Source: Pontibacter chinhatensis
GTDB lineage: Bacteria; Bacteroidota; Bacteroidia; Cytophagales; Hymenobacteraceae
DNA length: 64,000 bases
Reading direction: 5' to 3'
Assembly: GCF_900113285.1 (NCBI RefSeq)
Contig: NZ_FOOT01000001.1
Coordinates: 62,001-126,000, forward strand
A program made the position numbers and the translations under genes. The notes beneath the pieces were generated by a model, which saw nothing but the letters and a program-made list of their open reading frames with translations, made no database searches and was not told the DNA's origin. This document shows, one piece after another, positions 18,594 to 29,141 of the stretch. Positions within the stretch are counted from its first letter, which is position 1; every line of letters starts with the position of its first letter.

Positions 18594-19256
18594 CTACTCC
18601 TGCGTTAGCGCGAAGGTAAGTATGTTGGCCCCCATGCGTAAAGCCTGCTGCCGGATTGGCTCCGGGTCATTGTGTACTTCCTGGTCTTCCCAGCCGTTGC
18701 CAAGGTCGGTCTCATACGTGTAGAAGCACACCAGGCGCCCCTCGTAAATAATGCCAAAGCCCTGTGGAGGCTTGTTGTCATGCTCGTGCACTTTTGGCAA
18801 CCCTCTGGGGAAGTTATACTTTTGCTTGTAGATGGGGTGTTCAAAGGGAAGTTCTACCAACTCCAGTTCCGGGAACACTTTCTTCATCTCCTTGCGGATG
18901 TACTTATCAAGGCCATAGTTATCGTCAATGTGCAGGAAGCCACCGCCGATAAGGTAATTTCGCAGGTTGCGTGCCTCCGCCTCCGAGAAAACGACGTTGC
19001 CGTGCCCGGTCATGTGCACGAAAGGGTAGGAGAACAGCTCCGGGCTTCCTACTTCCACCACATCTTCCTGTGCAGCAATGTTCATGTTTAAATTCTGGTT
19101 GCAGTAGCGGATCAGGTTAGGGAGCGAGGTTTTGTTGGCATACCAGTCGCCGCCGCCGTTATACTTGAGCTTGGCAATCTTAAAGCCGTAGTTTTGTGCA
19201 AAGGCTGGCGAAAGGGCTGTTGCAAGTATAAAAAACAGGAGCAGGAAGCTTTTCAT
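18594..19256 (-). CDS. DUF4159 domain secreted protein
   Basis: The 220-residue protein has a signal peptide cleaved after SPAFAQ near residue 21. The DUF4159 core includes KLKYNGGGDWYANKTSLPNLIRYCN, VHMTGHGNVVFSEAEARNLRNYLIGGGFLHIDDNYG and a C-terminal GNGWEDQEVHND segment. The fold is related to class I glutamine-amidotransferase-like domains, without a clear catalytic triad. It is probably periplasmic and has no known reaction. It starts 23 bases after rsmE on the same strand, so the two are likely co-transcribed, a pairing without obvious functional logic. Confidence 0.88.
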   Translation of the reverse strand: MKSFLLLFFILATALSPAFAQNYGFKIAKLKYNGGGDWYANKTSLPNLIRYCNQNLNMNIAAQEDVVEVGSPELFSYPFVHMTGHGNVVFSEAEARNLRNYLIGGGFLHIDDNYGLDKYIRKEMKKVFPELELVELPFEHPIYKQKYNFPRGLPKVHEHDNKPPQGFGIIYEGRLVCFYTYETDLGNGWEDQEVHNDPEPIRQQALRMGANILTFALTQE

Positions 19257-19279
19257 AGGCGGATGTACTGGTTCATACT

Positions 19280-19996
19280 TTATAACGGTGCGTAAATATC
19301 ATGTAGTACGCTCAGGGTATGGCAAGCTACCAGGGCGGCCGTCTCCGTGCGCAGCCTGCTCTGGCCAAGGGTTACGGGCTTTATACCCACCGCATAGGCT
19401 GCCTTAATTTCCTCTGTCGAGAAGTCTCCCTCTGGGCCGATCATGATGCAGTGCGGCAATCCGTGCTTGTAGTAATCCTTTATACTTTTGGTAGCATCAT
19501 CCTCCAGATGAGCAATAAAAGTGTTCTCAGGTACAGCTTTCTGAATGAAACGATCAAAGGGAGTCAGGTCATTCAGCAGCGGTAGGTAGCCTTTCTTTGA
19601 TTGCTTCATCGCGCTCACGGCAATCTTCTCAAGCCGGTCAAGGCGTAGGCTGCGGCGCTCGGAGTGCTCACAAAGCAGAAACGTTATCTCACTAATTCCA
19701 ATCTCTACTGCTTTCTCCACAAACCACTCCATGCGGTCCAGGTTTTTGGTAGGGGCCACCGCTATGTGAGACACGTACGGCAGCTTGCCATACTCCATTT
19801 GCTTGTCAATGATCTGGAGTTGGCAGCGTTTCTGGTGTGCATCCTGTATGATAGCCGTATACATCCCACCAAAGCCGTCTATTAAGTACACCGTATCGCC
19901 ATGGTTCAGCCGCAGCACCCGCGTGCAATGCTTTGACTCTTCCTCGCTTAAAGTATAGATTTCGCCTTGGATGTCAGGTGTGTAGAACAGGTGCAC
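19280..19996 (-). CDS. rsmE: 16S rRNA (uracil1498-N3)-methyltransferase
   Basis: I chose the GTG at 19996, giving 238 residues starting MHLFYTPDIQG, as in most RsmE proteins; an in-frame upstream ATG would add 39 residues of unlikely sequence. The protein has an N-terminal PUA-like domain and a SPOUT knot ending in IGPEGDFSTEEI and LGQSRLRTETAALVA, the S-adenosylmethionine-binding trefoil. It methylates U1498 of 16S rRNA. It is upstream of the DUF4159 gene on the same strand. Confidence 0.94.
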   Translation of the reverse strand: MHLFYTPDIQGEIYTLSEEESKHCTRVLRLNHGDTVYLIDGFGGMYTAIIQDAHQKRCQLQIIDKQMEYGKLPYVSHIAVAPTKNLDRMEWFVEKAVEIGISEITFLLCEHSERRSLRLDRLEKIAVSAMKQSKKGYLPLLNDLTPFDRFIQKAVPENTFIAHLEDDATKSIKDYYKHGLPHCIMIGPEGDFSTEEIKAAYAVGIKPVTLGQSRLRTETAALVACHTLSVLHDIYAPL

Positions 19997-20220
19997 GGTT
20001 TTATATTGTAGCGGTAGATGATTATTATTGTACTTACTATACAAATATATGCTTCCTCGGGATAAAAAGTTTTCTTTTGAAGGCTTTATACTGTAATCCC
20101 GGCTCTTCCACACACCTCAACTGACTGTATAGGATTTAATAAAAACCATCTTTTCAGAGTATTCTACAGTGAAAATGGAGCGATTTCCAGATGGAGTAAT
20201 CCTGTGGCTCTCTTTAAATC

Positions 20221-20255
20221 AAGAGGCCCCTCTGCAGGAAGCAGAGAGGCCTCTT
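20221..20255 (-). terminator. pckA: Terminator of pckA
   Basis: A 15-bp stem with one mismatch (AAGAGGCCCCTCTGC / GCAGAGAGGCCTCTT), loop AGGAA, lies just after the pckA stop on the minus strand. The flanking A/T runs suit termination in that direction. Confidence 0.8.
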
Positions 20256-20276
20256 TAAAGTAAAATATTTACCCGC

Positions 20277-21890
20277 TTAAGCAGTTACTTCCACGTTCGG
20301 AGCGCCTGCCAGTATCTCATCACTGGCAAAATCAGCGAATTTCTGGAAATTCTTCACGAATTTAGAAGCAAGGTCGGTTGCCTTGGCATCGTACTCTTCC
20401 TTGTTTGCCCAGGTGTTGCGCGGGTTGAGCACTTCCTCCGGAACATTAGGGCAGGAAACAGGCATTTCAACGCCAAATACAGGATGCTTCGTGTATTCTA
20501 CCTGGTTGAGTTCTCCGTTCAGGGCTGCCGTGATCATGGCGCGGGTGTAGCCCAGCTTCATACGGCTTCCTACTCCGTAAGGTCCGCCCGTCCAACCGGT
20601 GTTGACCAGCCACACGTTCACATTGTTCTCTTCCATTTTCTTGCCCAGCATTTCGGCATACTTGGTAGGGTGCAGTGGCAGGAAAGCTGCTCCAAAGCAG
20701 GCGGAGAAGGTTGTTTGCGGCTCCGTAATACCCACTTCGGTACCGGCAACTTTTGCAGTATAGCCCGAAATGAAGTGGTACATGGCCTGACTCGCGTTCA
20801 GTTTGGAGATAGGAGGCAGCACCCCGAAAGCATCCGCAGTCAGGAAGAAGATATTTTTTGGAATATCAGCTCTCGAAGGCTCAATCGCATTATCGATGAA
20901 GTTGATAGGGTAGGCCGTGCGCGTATTCTCTGTAACAGTTTTGTTCGTGTAATCAACGGTACGGGTGCCTGGGAAGAAGCGGGTATTCTCCACAATAGAC
21001 CCGAATCGGATAGCGTCCCAGATCTGCGGCTCTTTCTCGCGGGTCAGGTCGATAACCTTGGCATAGCAGCCACCTTCAAAGTTAAACACGCTGTCTTCTG
21101 TCCAGCCGTGCTCGTCGTCGCCGATAAGGCCACGGTTCGGATCTGCCGAGAGCGTCGTCTTACCAGTACCGGAAAGCCCGAAGAAAATGGCTGTGTCGCC
21201 ATCTGCGCCAATGTTTGCGGAGCAGTGCATCGAAAGGGTGTTTTTCTCGTGAGGAAGGATGTAGTTAAGCACTCCGAAAATGCCTTTCTTCATTTCGCCG
21301 GCGTAGCCCGTGCCTCCCAGCAGGATCATATTTTTAGTAAAGTTGATGATCGCAAAGTTGCTTTGGCGGGTGCCGTCTTCAGCCGGGTCAGCCTCAAACT
21401 CTGGGGCACAGATGATGGTGAAATCCGGAGAATGGTTTTCAAGCTCTTCTTGCGACAAACGCAGGAACATGTTGTTGCAGAAGAGGTTGTGCCAGGCCTG
21501 GGTATTCACGATACGCAGGTTGAGGCGGTAGTCCGGGTGAGCACCGGCATAGGCATCGCGAACATACAGCTTCTTGTCCTTCAGGAAGTCCACCATCTTG
21601 GCATGAAGCTTATCAAACTTCTCCGGGTCGAATGGTATGTTGATGTCCCCCCACCAAACAGAGTCCTCTGTTTTGGCGTCTTTTACGATAAAGCGGTCTT
21701 TGGGCGAGCGGCCGGTAAACTTACCGGTATCGCACATTAACGCGCCATTGTCAGTAAGCACACCTTCGCCATTTTTGATGGCCTCCTCCACCAACTCAGC
21801 AGGGGTTAGGTTCCAGAGCACTTCCCTGGCCTCCTTAATGCCGATATTCTCGAGACCTACTGTGTTAGTTTTATCTCCAGATTGTTTCAT
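20277..21890 (-). CDS. pckA: Phosphoenolpyruvate carboxykinase (ATP)
   Basis: The 537-residue length matches the ATP-dependent family. Key motifs are visible: the kinase-1a P-loop GLSGTGKTTLSADP near 245, the metal-site DDEHGW near 265, and CSANIGADGDTAIFFG ahead of the P-loop. It converts oxaloacetate and ATP to PEP, carbon dioxide and ADP at the start of gluconeogenesis, expected in an organism living on peptides and amino acids. The neighbouring peptide transporter fits this diet. The gene and its flanks lack the TATACTT heptamer for over 2 kb. Confidence 0.97.
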   Translation of the reverse strand: MKQSGDKTNTVGLENIGIKEAREVLWNLTPAELVEEAIKNGEGVLTDNGALMCDTGKFTGRSPKDRFIVKDAKTEDSVWWGDINIPFDPEKFDKLHAKMVDFLKDKKLYVRDAYAGAHPDYRLNLRIVNTQAWHNLFCNNMFLRLSQEELENHSPDFTIICAPEFEADPAEDGTRQSNFAIINFTKNMILLGGTGYAGEMKKGIFGVLNYILPHEKNTLSMHCSANIGADGDTAIFFGLSGTGKTTLSADPNRGLIGDDEHGWTEDSVFNFEGGCYAKVIDLTREKEPQIWDAIRFGSIVENTRFFPGTRTVDYTNKTVTENTRTAYPINFIDNAIEPSRADIPKNIFFLTADAFGVLPPISKLNASQAMYHFISGYTAKVAGTEVGITEPQTTFSACFGAAFLPLHPTKYAEMLGKKMEENNVNVWLVNTGWTGGPYGVGSRMKLGYTRAMITAALNGELNQVEYTKHPVFGVEMPVSCPNVPEEVLNPRNTWANKEEYDAKATDLASKFVKNFQKFADFASDEILAGAPNVEVTA

Positions 21891-21939
21891 TGAAAATTAT
21901 GGGTTTGATTAAAATGATAGGTTTTTCGCAACTATTACA

Positions 21940-21967
21940 CAAAAATATAAAAAATAGTATATCCAAA
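21940..21967 (-). promoter_or_regulatory. pckA: Candidate promoter of pckA
   Basis: On the minus strand TTTG (21964-21967) precedes TATTTTTG (21940-21947, TAnnTTTG) with 16 bases between. It lies 50 bases upstream of the pckA start in an AT-rich divergent region. Confidence 0.55.
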
Positions 21968-22114
21968 AACTAGATATGATTTTAATATAATACGATATAC
22001 CCGGCGGTTTATAAAACGTAAAATATTTGGCTGTTTGACCCTAACCTGATATATTTACCTTCTTTGTAAGCGGGCTTATACTTACATAAACTAACAATCA
22101 ACTAATCTAAATCT

Positions 22115-23689
22115 ATGTCTTTAACAGAACACACTGCTACCGATGTGATTACGGAGCACAGTGCCCCGATTGGTGCAGATCCGACAGGACCCGAAATGTT
22201 CGGTCACCCAAAGGGGCTTTTTTACCTCTTTTTCGCAGAACTCTGGGAGCGCTTCAGCTTTTATGGCATGCGCGCGCTGCTGGTTCTCTATATGGTAAAC
22301 GAGTTGCTTTATAGCGACAATGTAGCTATCGGTATTTACGCAGCTTACGGAGCCTTAGTTTATGCCACTCCTGTTCTGGGAGGCATGATTGCTGATAAAC
22401 TGCTGGGCTATCGTAAGGCCATTATGCTGGGTGCTGTTCTGATGGCGCTTGGTCACTTTGCCCTGGCTATCGAACATCCTATCTTCTTCTACGGCGCGCT
22501 AGCGCTTATTATCGTTGGTAACGGCTTTTTTAAACCAAATATTTCTACCCTTGTAGGCTCCCTTTACAAGCAGGGCGACAAGAGAAGAGACGCCGGTTTT
22601 ACCATCTTCTACATGGGTATTAACATAGGAGCCATGCTGGCGCCGCTTATCTGTGGTTACCTGGGCCACGAGTATGGCTGGCATTACGGTTTCGGCGCTG
22701 CCGGTATTGGTATGTTAATCGGACTGATCATGTTCTGGAACGGCACCAGAAGCGGTGTGTTTGGTCAGAACGGTTTGCCACCTAGCCAGGAAGTGCTTAA
22801 TGAAAAAGTGGCTGGGGTAACAAGAGGTGCATGGGTTTCCATACTCTCAGTTGTGTCGCTGCCAATCTTCGCCATTCTCCTGTTTAACGGAACAATGGAT
22901 ATCCCTGGTCTGGGTCAGGTGTCGCTTGATGGTAGTTTGATAGACATTATTATGTACTACATCCTGCTGCCAGTTATAGCCATTGTGCTCTTCTATAACC
23001 TGGTTAAGGTGGATAAGGTAGAGCGGGAAAGGCTAATTGTGGTAATCCTGCTGACGTTCTTCATTACCGTGTTCTGGTCGTTCTTCGAGCAGGCCGGCTC
23101 CTCTCTCACGCTTTTCGCTGAGCGTAACGTTAACCTGACGTTCCTGAACGCGGCACAAACGAACTCCATCAACCCGTTCTTCATCGTGCTTTTTGCGCTT
23201 CCGTTTTCGGCCATGTGGCTGTTTTTCTCTAAGATGCGCATGAACCCGTTCACGCCTGTGAAGTTTGCCTTAGGTATAGCGCAGCTGGGTTTGGGTTTCA
23301 TGATTTTTGCCTGGAGCGCCAATTATGCTGATGCCGATGGTAGAGTGTCTATTTGGTTCCTGATTCTAGGTTACATGTTTATCACAACAGGTGAGCTTTT
23401 CGTTTCCCCTGTAGGCCTTTCAAAAGTAACGGAGCTTTCTCCAGTTAAGATTGTATCATTCATCATGGGTATCTGGTTCCTGTCTTCTTCATTTGCCCAC
23501 CACATTGCGGGCATTATCGCCAAGCTTACTTCTGTAAGCGGCAGCGGAGATGGAGAAGTAGGAGGCATGGATTCGCTGTTAGTGTATACTAGCGTGTTTG
23601 AGCAGATTGGCTATGTGGCCTTCGGATTTGCCTTACTGGCACTCCTGCTCACCCCGATCATGAGAAAGTGGATGCACGGCATTCATTAA
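22115..23689 (+). CDS. POT-family proton-dependent peptide transporter
   Basis: The 524-residue protein has about 12-14 membrane helices. Helix 1 has the proton-coupling ExxER motif (AELWERFSFYGMRALLVLYM). The PTR2 signature follows (FKPNISTLVGSLY, then FYMGINIGAMLAPLICGYLG). These proteins import di- and tripeptides with protons across the inner membrane. It is divergent from pckA and ends at a strong terminator, so it is monocistronic. The substrate range cannot be read from sequence. Confidence 0.94.
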   Translation: MSLTEHTATDVITEHSAPIGADPTGPEMFGHPKGLFYLFFAELWERFSFYGMRALLVLYMVNELLYSDNVAIGIYAAYGALVYATPVLGGMIADKLLGYRKAIMLGAVLMALGHFALAIEHPIFFYGALALIIVGNGFFKPNISTLVGSLYKQGDKRRDAGFTIFYMGINIGAMLAPLICGYLGHEYGWHYGFGAAGIGMLIGLIMFWNGTRSGVFGQNGLPPSQEVLNEKVAGVTRGAWVSILSVVSLPIFAILLFNGTMDIPGLGQVSLDGSLIDIIMYYILLPVIAIVLFYNLVKVDKVERERLIVVILLTFFITVFWSFFEQAGSSLTLFAERNVNLTFLNAAQTNSINPFFIVLFALPFSAMWLFFSKMRMNPFTPVKFALGIAQLGLGFMIFAWSANYADADGRVSIWFLILGYMFITTGELFVSPVGLSKVTELSPVKIVSFIMGIWFLSSSFAHHIAGIIAKLTSVSGSGDGEVGGMDSLLVYTSVFEQIGYVAFGFALLALLLTPIMRKWMHGIH

Positions 23690-23753
23690 TCCATACTTTA
23701 TCTCCTAACTTGGAAATAGTAGTGAGATGAATAATTTTGATTTATACTTTTTC

Positions 23754-23789
23754 AAGGCCCCTGATGTATTTCGTCAGGGGCTTTTTTTA
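23754..23789 (+). terminator. Terminator of the peptide transporter gene
   Basis: Stem GCCCCTGA / TCAGGGGC with a 9-base loop is followed by TTTTTTT. It lies about 65 bases after the stop. Confidence 0.88.
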
Positions 23790-23885
23790 TCATTTATTTT
23801 ATACTTAGTGGGGCAGCGTAGAACCATTAAGACACTGTTTGGTGTTTTGCCGAGGTAACAACTTTTAATTTCTATACTTTTAGCC

Positions 23886-24482
23886 ATGTTATTTACTGTA
23901 AAGCCTCTTGGGGCTCTGCTGTCGTTGCTGTTTATACTTTGCCTAGCTGGTTGCACAACCGAAAAAGCAGTTAGCCCAAAAATTGAGGAAAAGCCTGCCG
24001 TTGTACATACCATCAAAAAAGGGTCGCATTACTCGGATAAGAACGCGGTGAAGCAGGTAAACGCAACTGCGCTCCGCTTCGAAGTAACATTTGACAGCTC
24101 GGCCGTTTATACTTCCGCAAAGCCTAACAACCAAGCCGACATCAACAAGCTTTATGGGTTCTCAGACTGCAGCACCAGCCACCAGGTGAACAGTGCGCGC
24201 TTTGGCTGGCGATGGCACAACAACAGGCTGGAAGTGCTGGCCTATACTTACCTGAACAAGAAGTGGGATTATAAACTGCTGGGTGCAGTGCCGCTGGGAC
24301 AGCCGGTTCCGCTGGAGCTGCGTGTGGAAGAGGACAAGTATGTTTTTGTGATGTATGGGCAACAGGTAGCGATGCCACGCGCCTGCACCGGTACAGCAGA
24401 GGGTTATCAGCTTTACCCATACTTTGGCGGCGACGAAACAGCCCCGCATGATATCACCATCAGTATTAAGGAGCTGCAATAG
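23886..24482 (+). CDS. Hypothetical lipoprotein
   Basis: The 198-residue protein has a lipoprotein signal peptide with lipobox LAGC near residues 20-23. The mature domain contains two blocks (RFEVTFDSSAVYTS and NNRLEVLAYTYLNKKWDYKLLGAVPLG) and ends with beta-rich sequence (YQLYPYFGGDETAPHDITISIKEL). It resembles a jelly-roll or concanavalin-like envelope protein, but I do not recognise the family. A single cysteine pair (FSDCSTS and PRACTG) could form a disulfide. It ends shortly before a bidirectional terminator shared with groEL. Confidence 0.72.
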   Translation: MLFTVKPLGALLSLLFILCLAGCTTEKAVSPKIEEKPAVVHTIKKGSHYSDKNAVKQVNATALRFEVTFDSSAVYTSAKPNNQADINKLYGFSDCSTSHQVNSARFGWRWHNNRLEVLAYTYLNKKWDYKLLGAVPLGQPVPLELRVEEDKYVFVMYGQQVAMPRACTGTAEGYQLYPYFGGDETAPHDITISIKELQ

Positions 24483-24490
24483 CCGCTTTT

Positions 24491-24505
24491 ATACTTTCAA
24501 AGTAT
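24491..24505. repeat. Inverted ATACTTT/AAAGTAT pair
   Basis: ATACTTT-C-AAAGTAT, a 7-bp perfect inverted repeat formed by one full heptamer and one shortened copy. It lies between the lipoprotein stop and the terminator at 24516. Confidence 0.65.
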
Positions 24506-24515
24506 GGTAAAAAGC

Positions 24516-24548
24516 AAAAGGCCTAAGCGATGAGCTTAGGCCTTTTTT
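24516..24548. terminator. Bidirectional terminator between the lipoprotein gene and groEL
   Basis: A 13-bp perfect stem (AAAAGGCCTAAGC / GCTTAGGCCTTTT), loop GATGA, with T runs on both strands. The converging genes both end within about 35 bases of it. Confidence 0.9.
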
Positions 24549-24570
24549 ATACTTAAAGCGCGGGGGCTGA

Positions 24571-26223
<1,653 letters not shown>

Positions 26224-26244
26224 TTAGGTTTAAGTTTGGGTTGA

Positions 26245-26535
26245 TTAGAGAACAGCCAGGATGTCAGACTCGCGCATGATCAGGTAATCATTGCCATCGA
26301 TGGATATCTCCGTACCGGCATACTTGCCGTACAACACGGTATCGCCAACGTTAACCTGTGGCTTCATCAGGGCACCTTGCTCTGATACTTTGCCTTCACC
26401 AACGGCTACCACCTCTCCACGCTGAGGTTTCTCTTTAGCAGTGTCAGGAATAATGATACCAGACTTAGTCTTTTCTTCTGCTGCAGCAGGAGCCACAATC
26501 ACTCTGTCTGCTAATGGTTTGATGTTGATCGACAT
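26245..26535 (-). CDS. groES: 10 kDa co-chaperonin GroES
   Basis: The 96-residue protein has the GroES opening ([10 protein letters not shown]), the mobile loop ([21 protein letters not shown]) and the closing [12 protein letters not shown]. It caps the GroEL ring. It is first in the groES-groEL operon, with a 261-base upstream region. Confidence 0.98.
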   Translation of the reverse strand: MSINIKPLADRVIVAPAAAEEKTKSGIIIPDTAKEKPQRGEVVAVGEGKVSEQGALMKPQVNVGDTVLYGKYAGTEISIDGNDYLIMRESDILAVL

Positions 26536-26745
26536 AGTTTTTGGTTATTTAGTTATGTTATGTTGTTATGAATCTACAATAACTACCGGTGTATTATCAT
26601 TTCCTGTGCCAATGCAGCAAAGCTGCCATTTTAAGCCAATTTTTCAGTCTCTAACGCCCGTTTCCCTGTCAGGTTTGTCATTTTCTGCCACTACCAGGAA
26701 CTTTTTTGTAATTCTGTCAGACTGCGGCAGGAGGGGAGCAAATAA

Positions 26746-26775
26746 AAAAGCCGGCTCTTGGCAGAACCGGCTTTT
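26746..26775 (-). terminator. Terminator of the secG operon
   Basis: A 9-bp perfect stem (AAAAGCCGG / CCGGCTTTT) with a 12-base loop lies 22 bases after the secG stop on the minus strand. The A run on the plus side gives a T tract in that direction. Confidence 0.88.
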
Positions 26776-26796
26776 CACCCTATGGGCTATATGTCT

Positions 26797-27177
26797 TTAC
26801 TCGGCAGCGGTGTCAATCATCGTTGGGATTTCACCGGCACCTGGTATGGCAGCAGTCGTGTCAGTGGCAGCACCTGGCAGCGCTCCCGGGGCAGCCGGTA
26901 ACTGGGACTGGCGGGCACGCTCCTCGTTAACGCTTCTTACGGCTCCACTTCCAGAGCTACCCAGCATATGCGTAGCTAAAGTAAGTACCACAAGGCCGAT
27001 TGCAAAGCCCCATGTCAGTTTCTCGAGCAGGTCGCCGGTGCGTTTTACGCCCATTAGCTGGCTGGTGCTACCGCCAAACTGGCTTGAGAGGCCGCCTCCC
27101 TTAGGGTTCTGAGCAAGTACAACCAATACAAGCAGCACGCAGATAAAGATAATGATACTAATAAGGGCGATATACAT
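26797..27177 (-). CDS. secG: Preprotein translocase subunit SecG
   Basis: The 126-residue protein has two membrane helices (IALISIIIFICVLLVLVVLAQ and LTWGFAIGLVVLTLATHML) joined by the conserved NPKGGGLSSQFGG loop. The C-terminal tail is Ala/Pro-rich and poorly conserved. SecG stimulates SecYEG translocation at the inner membrane. It starts one base after the upstream gene's stop and is the last gene of the operon. Confidence 0.95.
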   Translation of the reverse strand: MYIALISIIIFICVLLVLVVLAQNPKGGGLSSQFGGSTSQLMGVKRTGDLLEKLTWGFAIGLVVLTLATHMLGSSGSGAVRSVNEERARQSQLPAAPGALPGAATDTTAAIPGAGEIPTMIDTAAE

Positions 27178-27178
27178 G

Positions 27179-28582
27179 TTAGCTTATGTTTTGTAATTTT
27201 TCGATCTGTTCGGCAAAGTAACTCTTTTTTTCCGGATATTTCAAAATGAGTTGCTCATATATTTTGATGGCTTTCTTCGCCTTTCCCTGCTTTACAAAGA
27301 TGTTGGCAAGGCTCTCGGAGGCGATTCCCCGCTTTATTTTGGTGCTTTTCAGCGACAAGTCTTCCTGGGGCTCGGGCTTTAGCTTAATGTTATTAAGCGT
27401 TTTAAGGCGCGGGCTGATTTTCAGGAACTGGTCAATGATGTCCTGCTGCTCGTGCAGGGCAGGCGTGCGGTCGTCTTCCACCTTTAAGAGACCATGCACC
27501 TTGCTGTACTCAAGTATAAGCTCTGGGTGGAAAGCAGCAGGCCGCTCGCGCACAAACTCATTTTCTTCTTTCAACACCAGCACCTCGCCCGTCCGGCTCG
27601 ACGACATCCAGTATCCCAGCACATCCTGCTGGTACATCATGTCTATCTCATCGAAGGCATACTTTACCTCAGCTTCTTCAGGCTCCGGGCTTATTGCCTC
27701 CGGCTCCGCATGGGGCAGGGTAGGAACAGCCTCCTCTTCGGCGTCTTCTATACTATAATAAGTGCTTGCTGCTGCAGCGGCCTCTTTTGCGATGATGCTA
27801 GCCAGGTCATCAGCAGGTTGGGGTACCGGTGTGTCCTCTTCCTGCTGCGGCTCAATAACCTCTTGCTGAATTGTCTGCTGCGGCAGCTCGGCTACTGGCA
27901 AGTTCGGTGCTGGGTCTACATCGGGCTTTTGGGCCAGCAGGTCGGTGAAGGAGGGGCTCAGGCTCTTTATGGTAAGCAGCAGGGCAAGCTCGGAGTCAAG
28001 CTTTTCCATAGGCTGCTCCAGAATGGCCTTGTCAGCCGGGAAGGAGCTTTTTATACTTTCCTCTTCGGTCTCCTCCAGAACTATGGCATCTTCAACTTCC
28101 TCTTCCTTATTTATACTTGCCAGTGGTGCCTCAGCTATACTTTCAGTAGTTGCTACTTCTGCCTGCACAGGATCAACTTCTTCCGGTTCAGCAAGCGACT
28201 CCGAAAGTATAACTTCTTCTACAATAGCGATGTTATGTTCTTCAGGTTCATCTGCTACTGCAGGTGCAGTAGGTGCTTCGGGAAGTTCCTCGACTTGTGC
28301 TATGTACTGATCTTCCACTGCGGCCTCATCAAACTGCGGCTCGGCTACCGGTGAAGTATAAATGATGCGCTTGAGCAGTTGGCGGTTAGTGGCATAGGCA
28401 GAGGCCCTGCGCAGGCGCTGCGTGGAGAGCATGCTTCCCTTGTCGTAGGCTGACTTGGCCAGCAGCAGGTGCGCCGTCTGGCAGTAGGGGAAGGTAGCCG
28501 CCACCTTCTCCAGTTCTTCCGTCTGTTGGTCGGAGATGCTGGAGGCCTGCTTGATCAGTTGTAAAAATGCCGATTTATTCAT
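27179..28582 (-). CDS. TPR-like protein with acidic low-complexity middle
   Basis: The 467-residue protein has three parts. A short N-terminal helical region (residues 1-80, YCQTAHLLLAKSAYDKGS) resembles a TPR capping unit. A long Glu/Pro/Ala-rich acidic segment (about 85-345) follows. A conserved C-terminus has one TPR-like repeat (ESLANIFVKQGKAKKAIKIYEQLILKYPEKKSYFAEQIEKL). There is no signal peptide, so it is cytosolic or membrane-associated. It lies between lptE and secG in a tight operon, an arrangement common in Bacteroidota; the role is unknown. The acidic segment carries five heptamer copies in about 310 bases. Confidence 0.8.
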   Translation of the reverse strand: MNKSAFLQLIKQASSISDQQTEELEKVAATFPYCQTAHLLLAKSAYDKGSMLSTQRLRRASAYATNRQLLKRIIYTSPVAEPQFDEAAVEDQYIAQVEELPEAPTAPAVADEPEEHNIAIVEEVILSESLAEPEEVDPVQAEVATTESIAEAPLASINKEEEVEDAIVLEETEEESIKSSFPADKAILEQPMEKLDSELALLLTIKSLSPSFTDLLAQKPDVDPAPNLPVAELPQQTIQQEVIEPQQEEDTPVPQPADDLASIIAKEAAAAASTYYSIEDAEEEAVPTLPHAEPEAISPEPEEAEVKYAFDEIDMMYQQDVLGYWMSSSRTGEVLVLKEENEFVRERPAAFHPELILEYSKVHGLLKVEDDRTPALHEQQDIIDQFLKISPRLKTLNNIKLKPEPQEDLSLKSTKIKRGIASESLANIFVKQGKAKKAIKIYEQLILKYPEKKSYFAEQIEKLQNIS

Positions 28583-28610
28583 ACTTGCTTAGGTTCCGGA
28601 AAAAACGGCA

Positions 28611-29141
28611 TTACCAATCTGCCACGGTTTTGTTGAAAACATCTACCACCAACTGCTCCGTCAGCTGTTCTATCTGCGCCGTCGAAAGCTGGGTGACGTC
28701 CACGTTCTGCGGGAAGTCCTGCGAAATGGTAAATGTTCTCTCAAAATCCTTCTCTGGCTGCTTCACGTTGGCATATCTTATCTGAATGCCCAGCGTTAAG
28801 CGGTTAAGAGAGGCAATGTCTTGCTGCCCGTCGCGCTGAATGGCGGCCGGAGAGTAGGTAAAGCTAACAATCTGACCAGCTAATTGCAAGTCTCCCTCGC
28901 TCTGCACAATCGTTAAGTTGGTGTTGCGGCGGAAATAATCCTTCATGTTGTCGGTCACTACCTGCGTCAGGTTAGAAGGCCCTTCTCCGGTACTGTTCTC
29001 AATGTTCTGAATGGACATTGTCCTGATATCCGGAGAGAGGTTGGTGCCGGTAAAAGAATAGATGCCGCAGCCACTGCTACTTATAAACAGCAGCAACAGC
29101 AATATCTGGCCTAAAAAGCGGGAATTAATCTTCGATGTCAT
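28611..29141 (-). CDS. lptE: LptE-like LPS assembly lipoprotein
   Basis: The 176-residue lipoprotein has a signal peptide ending SSGC followed directly by GIYSFTGTNLSPDIRTMSIQNIEN, the usual start of Bacteroidota LptE-like proteins. The rest has the two-strand and helix layout of the family (GDLQLAGQIVSFTYSPAA). LptE plugs the LptD barrel that inserts LPS into the outer membrane. Its start overlaps the 3' end of the sigma-54 activator gene by 17 bases, so the two are translationally coupled. Confidence 0.9.
   Translation of the reverse strand: MTSKINSRFLGQILLLLLFISSSGCGIYSFTGTNLSPDIRTMSIQNIENSTGEGPSNLTQVVTDNMKDYFRRNTNLTIVQSEGDLQLAGQIVSFTYSPAAIQRDGQQDIASLNRLTLGIQIRYANVKQPEKDFERTFTISQDFPQNVDVTQLSTAQIEQLTEQLVVDVFNKTVADW

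Noticed and set aside
20484-21740. A 418-codon frame opposite pckA; similar long frames opposite the sigma-54 gene (29287-30471), miaB (30576-31565) and leuS (56013-56993)
   Set aside because: They are antisense shadows of well-conserved genes and contain no domain of their own.
26536-26796. Possible CIRCE or other heat-shock operator upstream of groES
   Set aside because: I found no TTAGCACTC inverted repeat or other clear operator in this gap.
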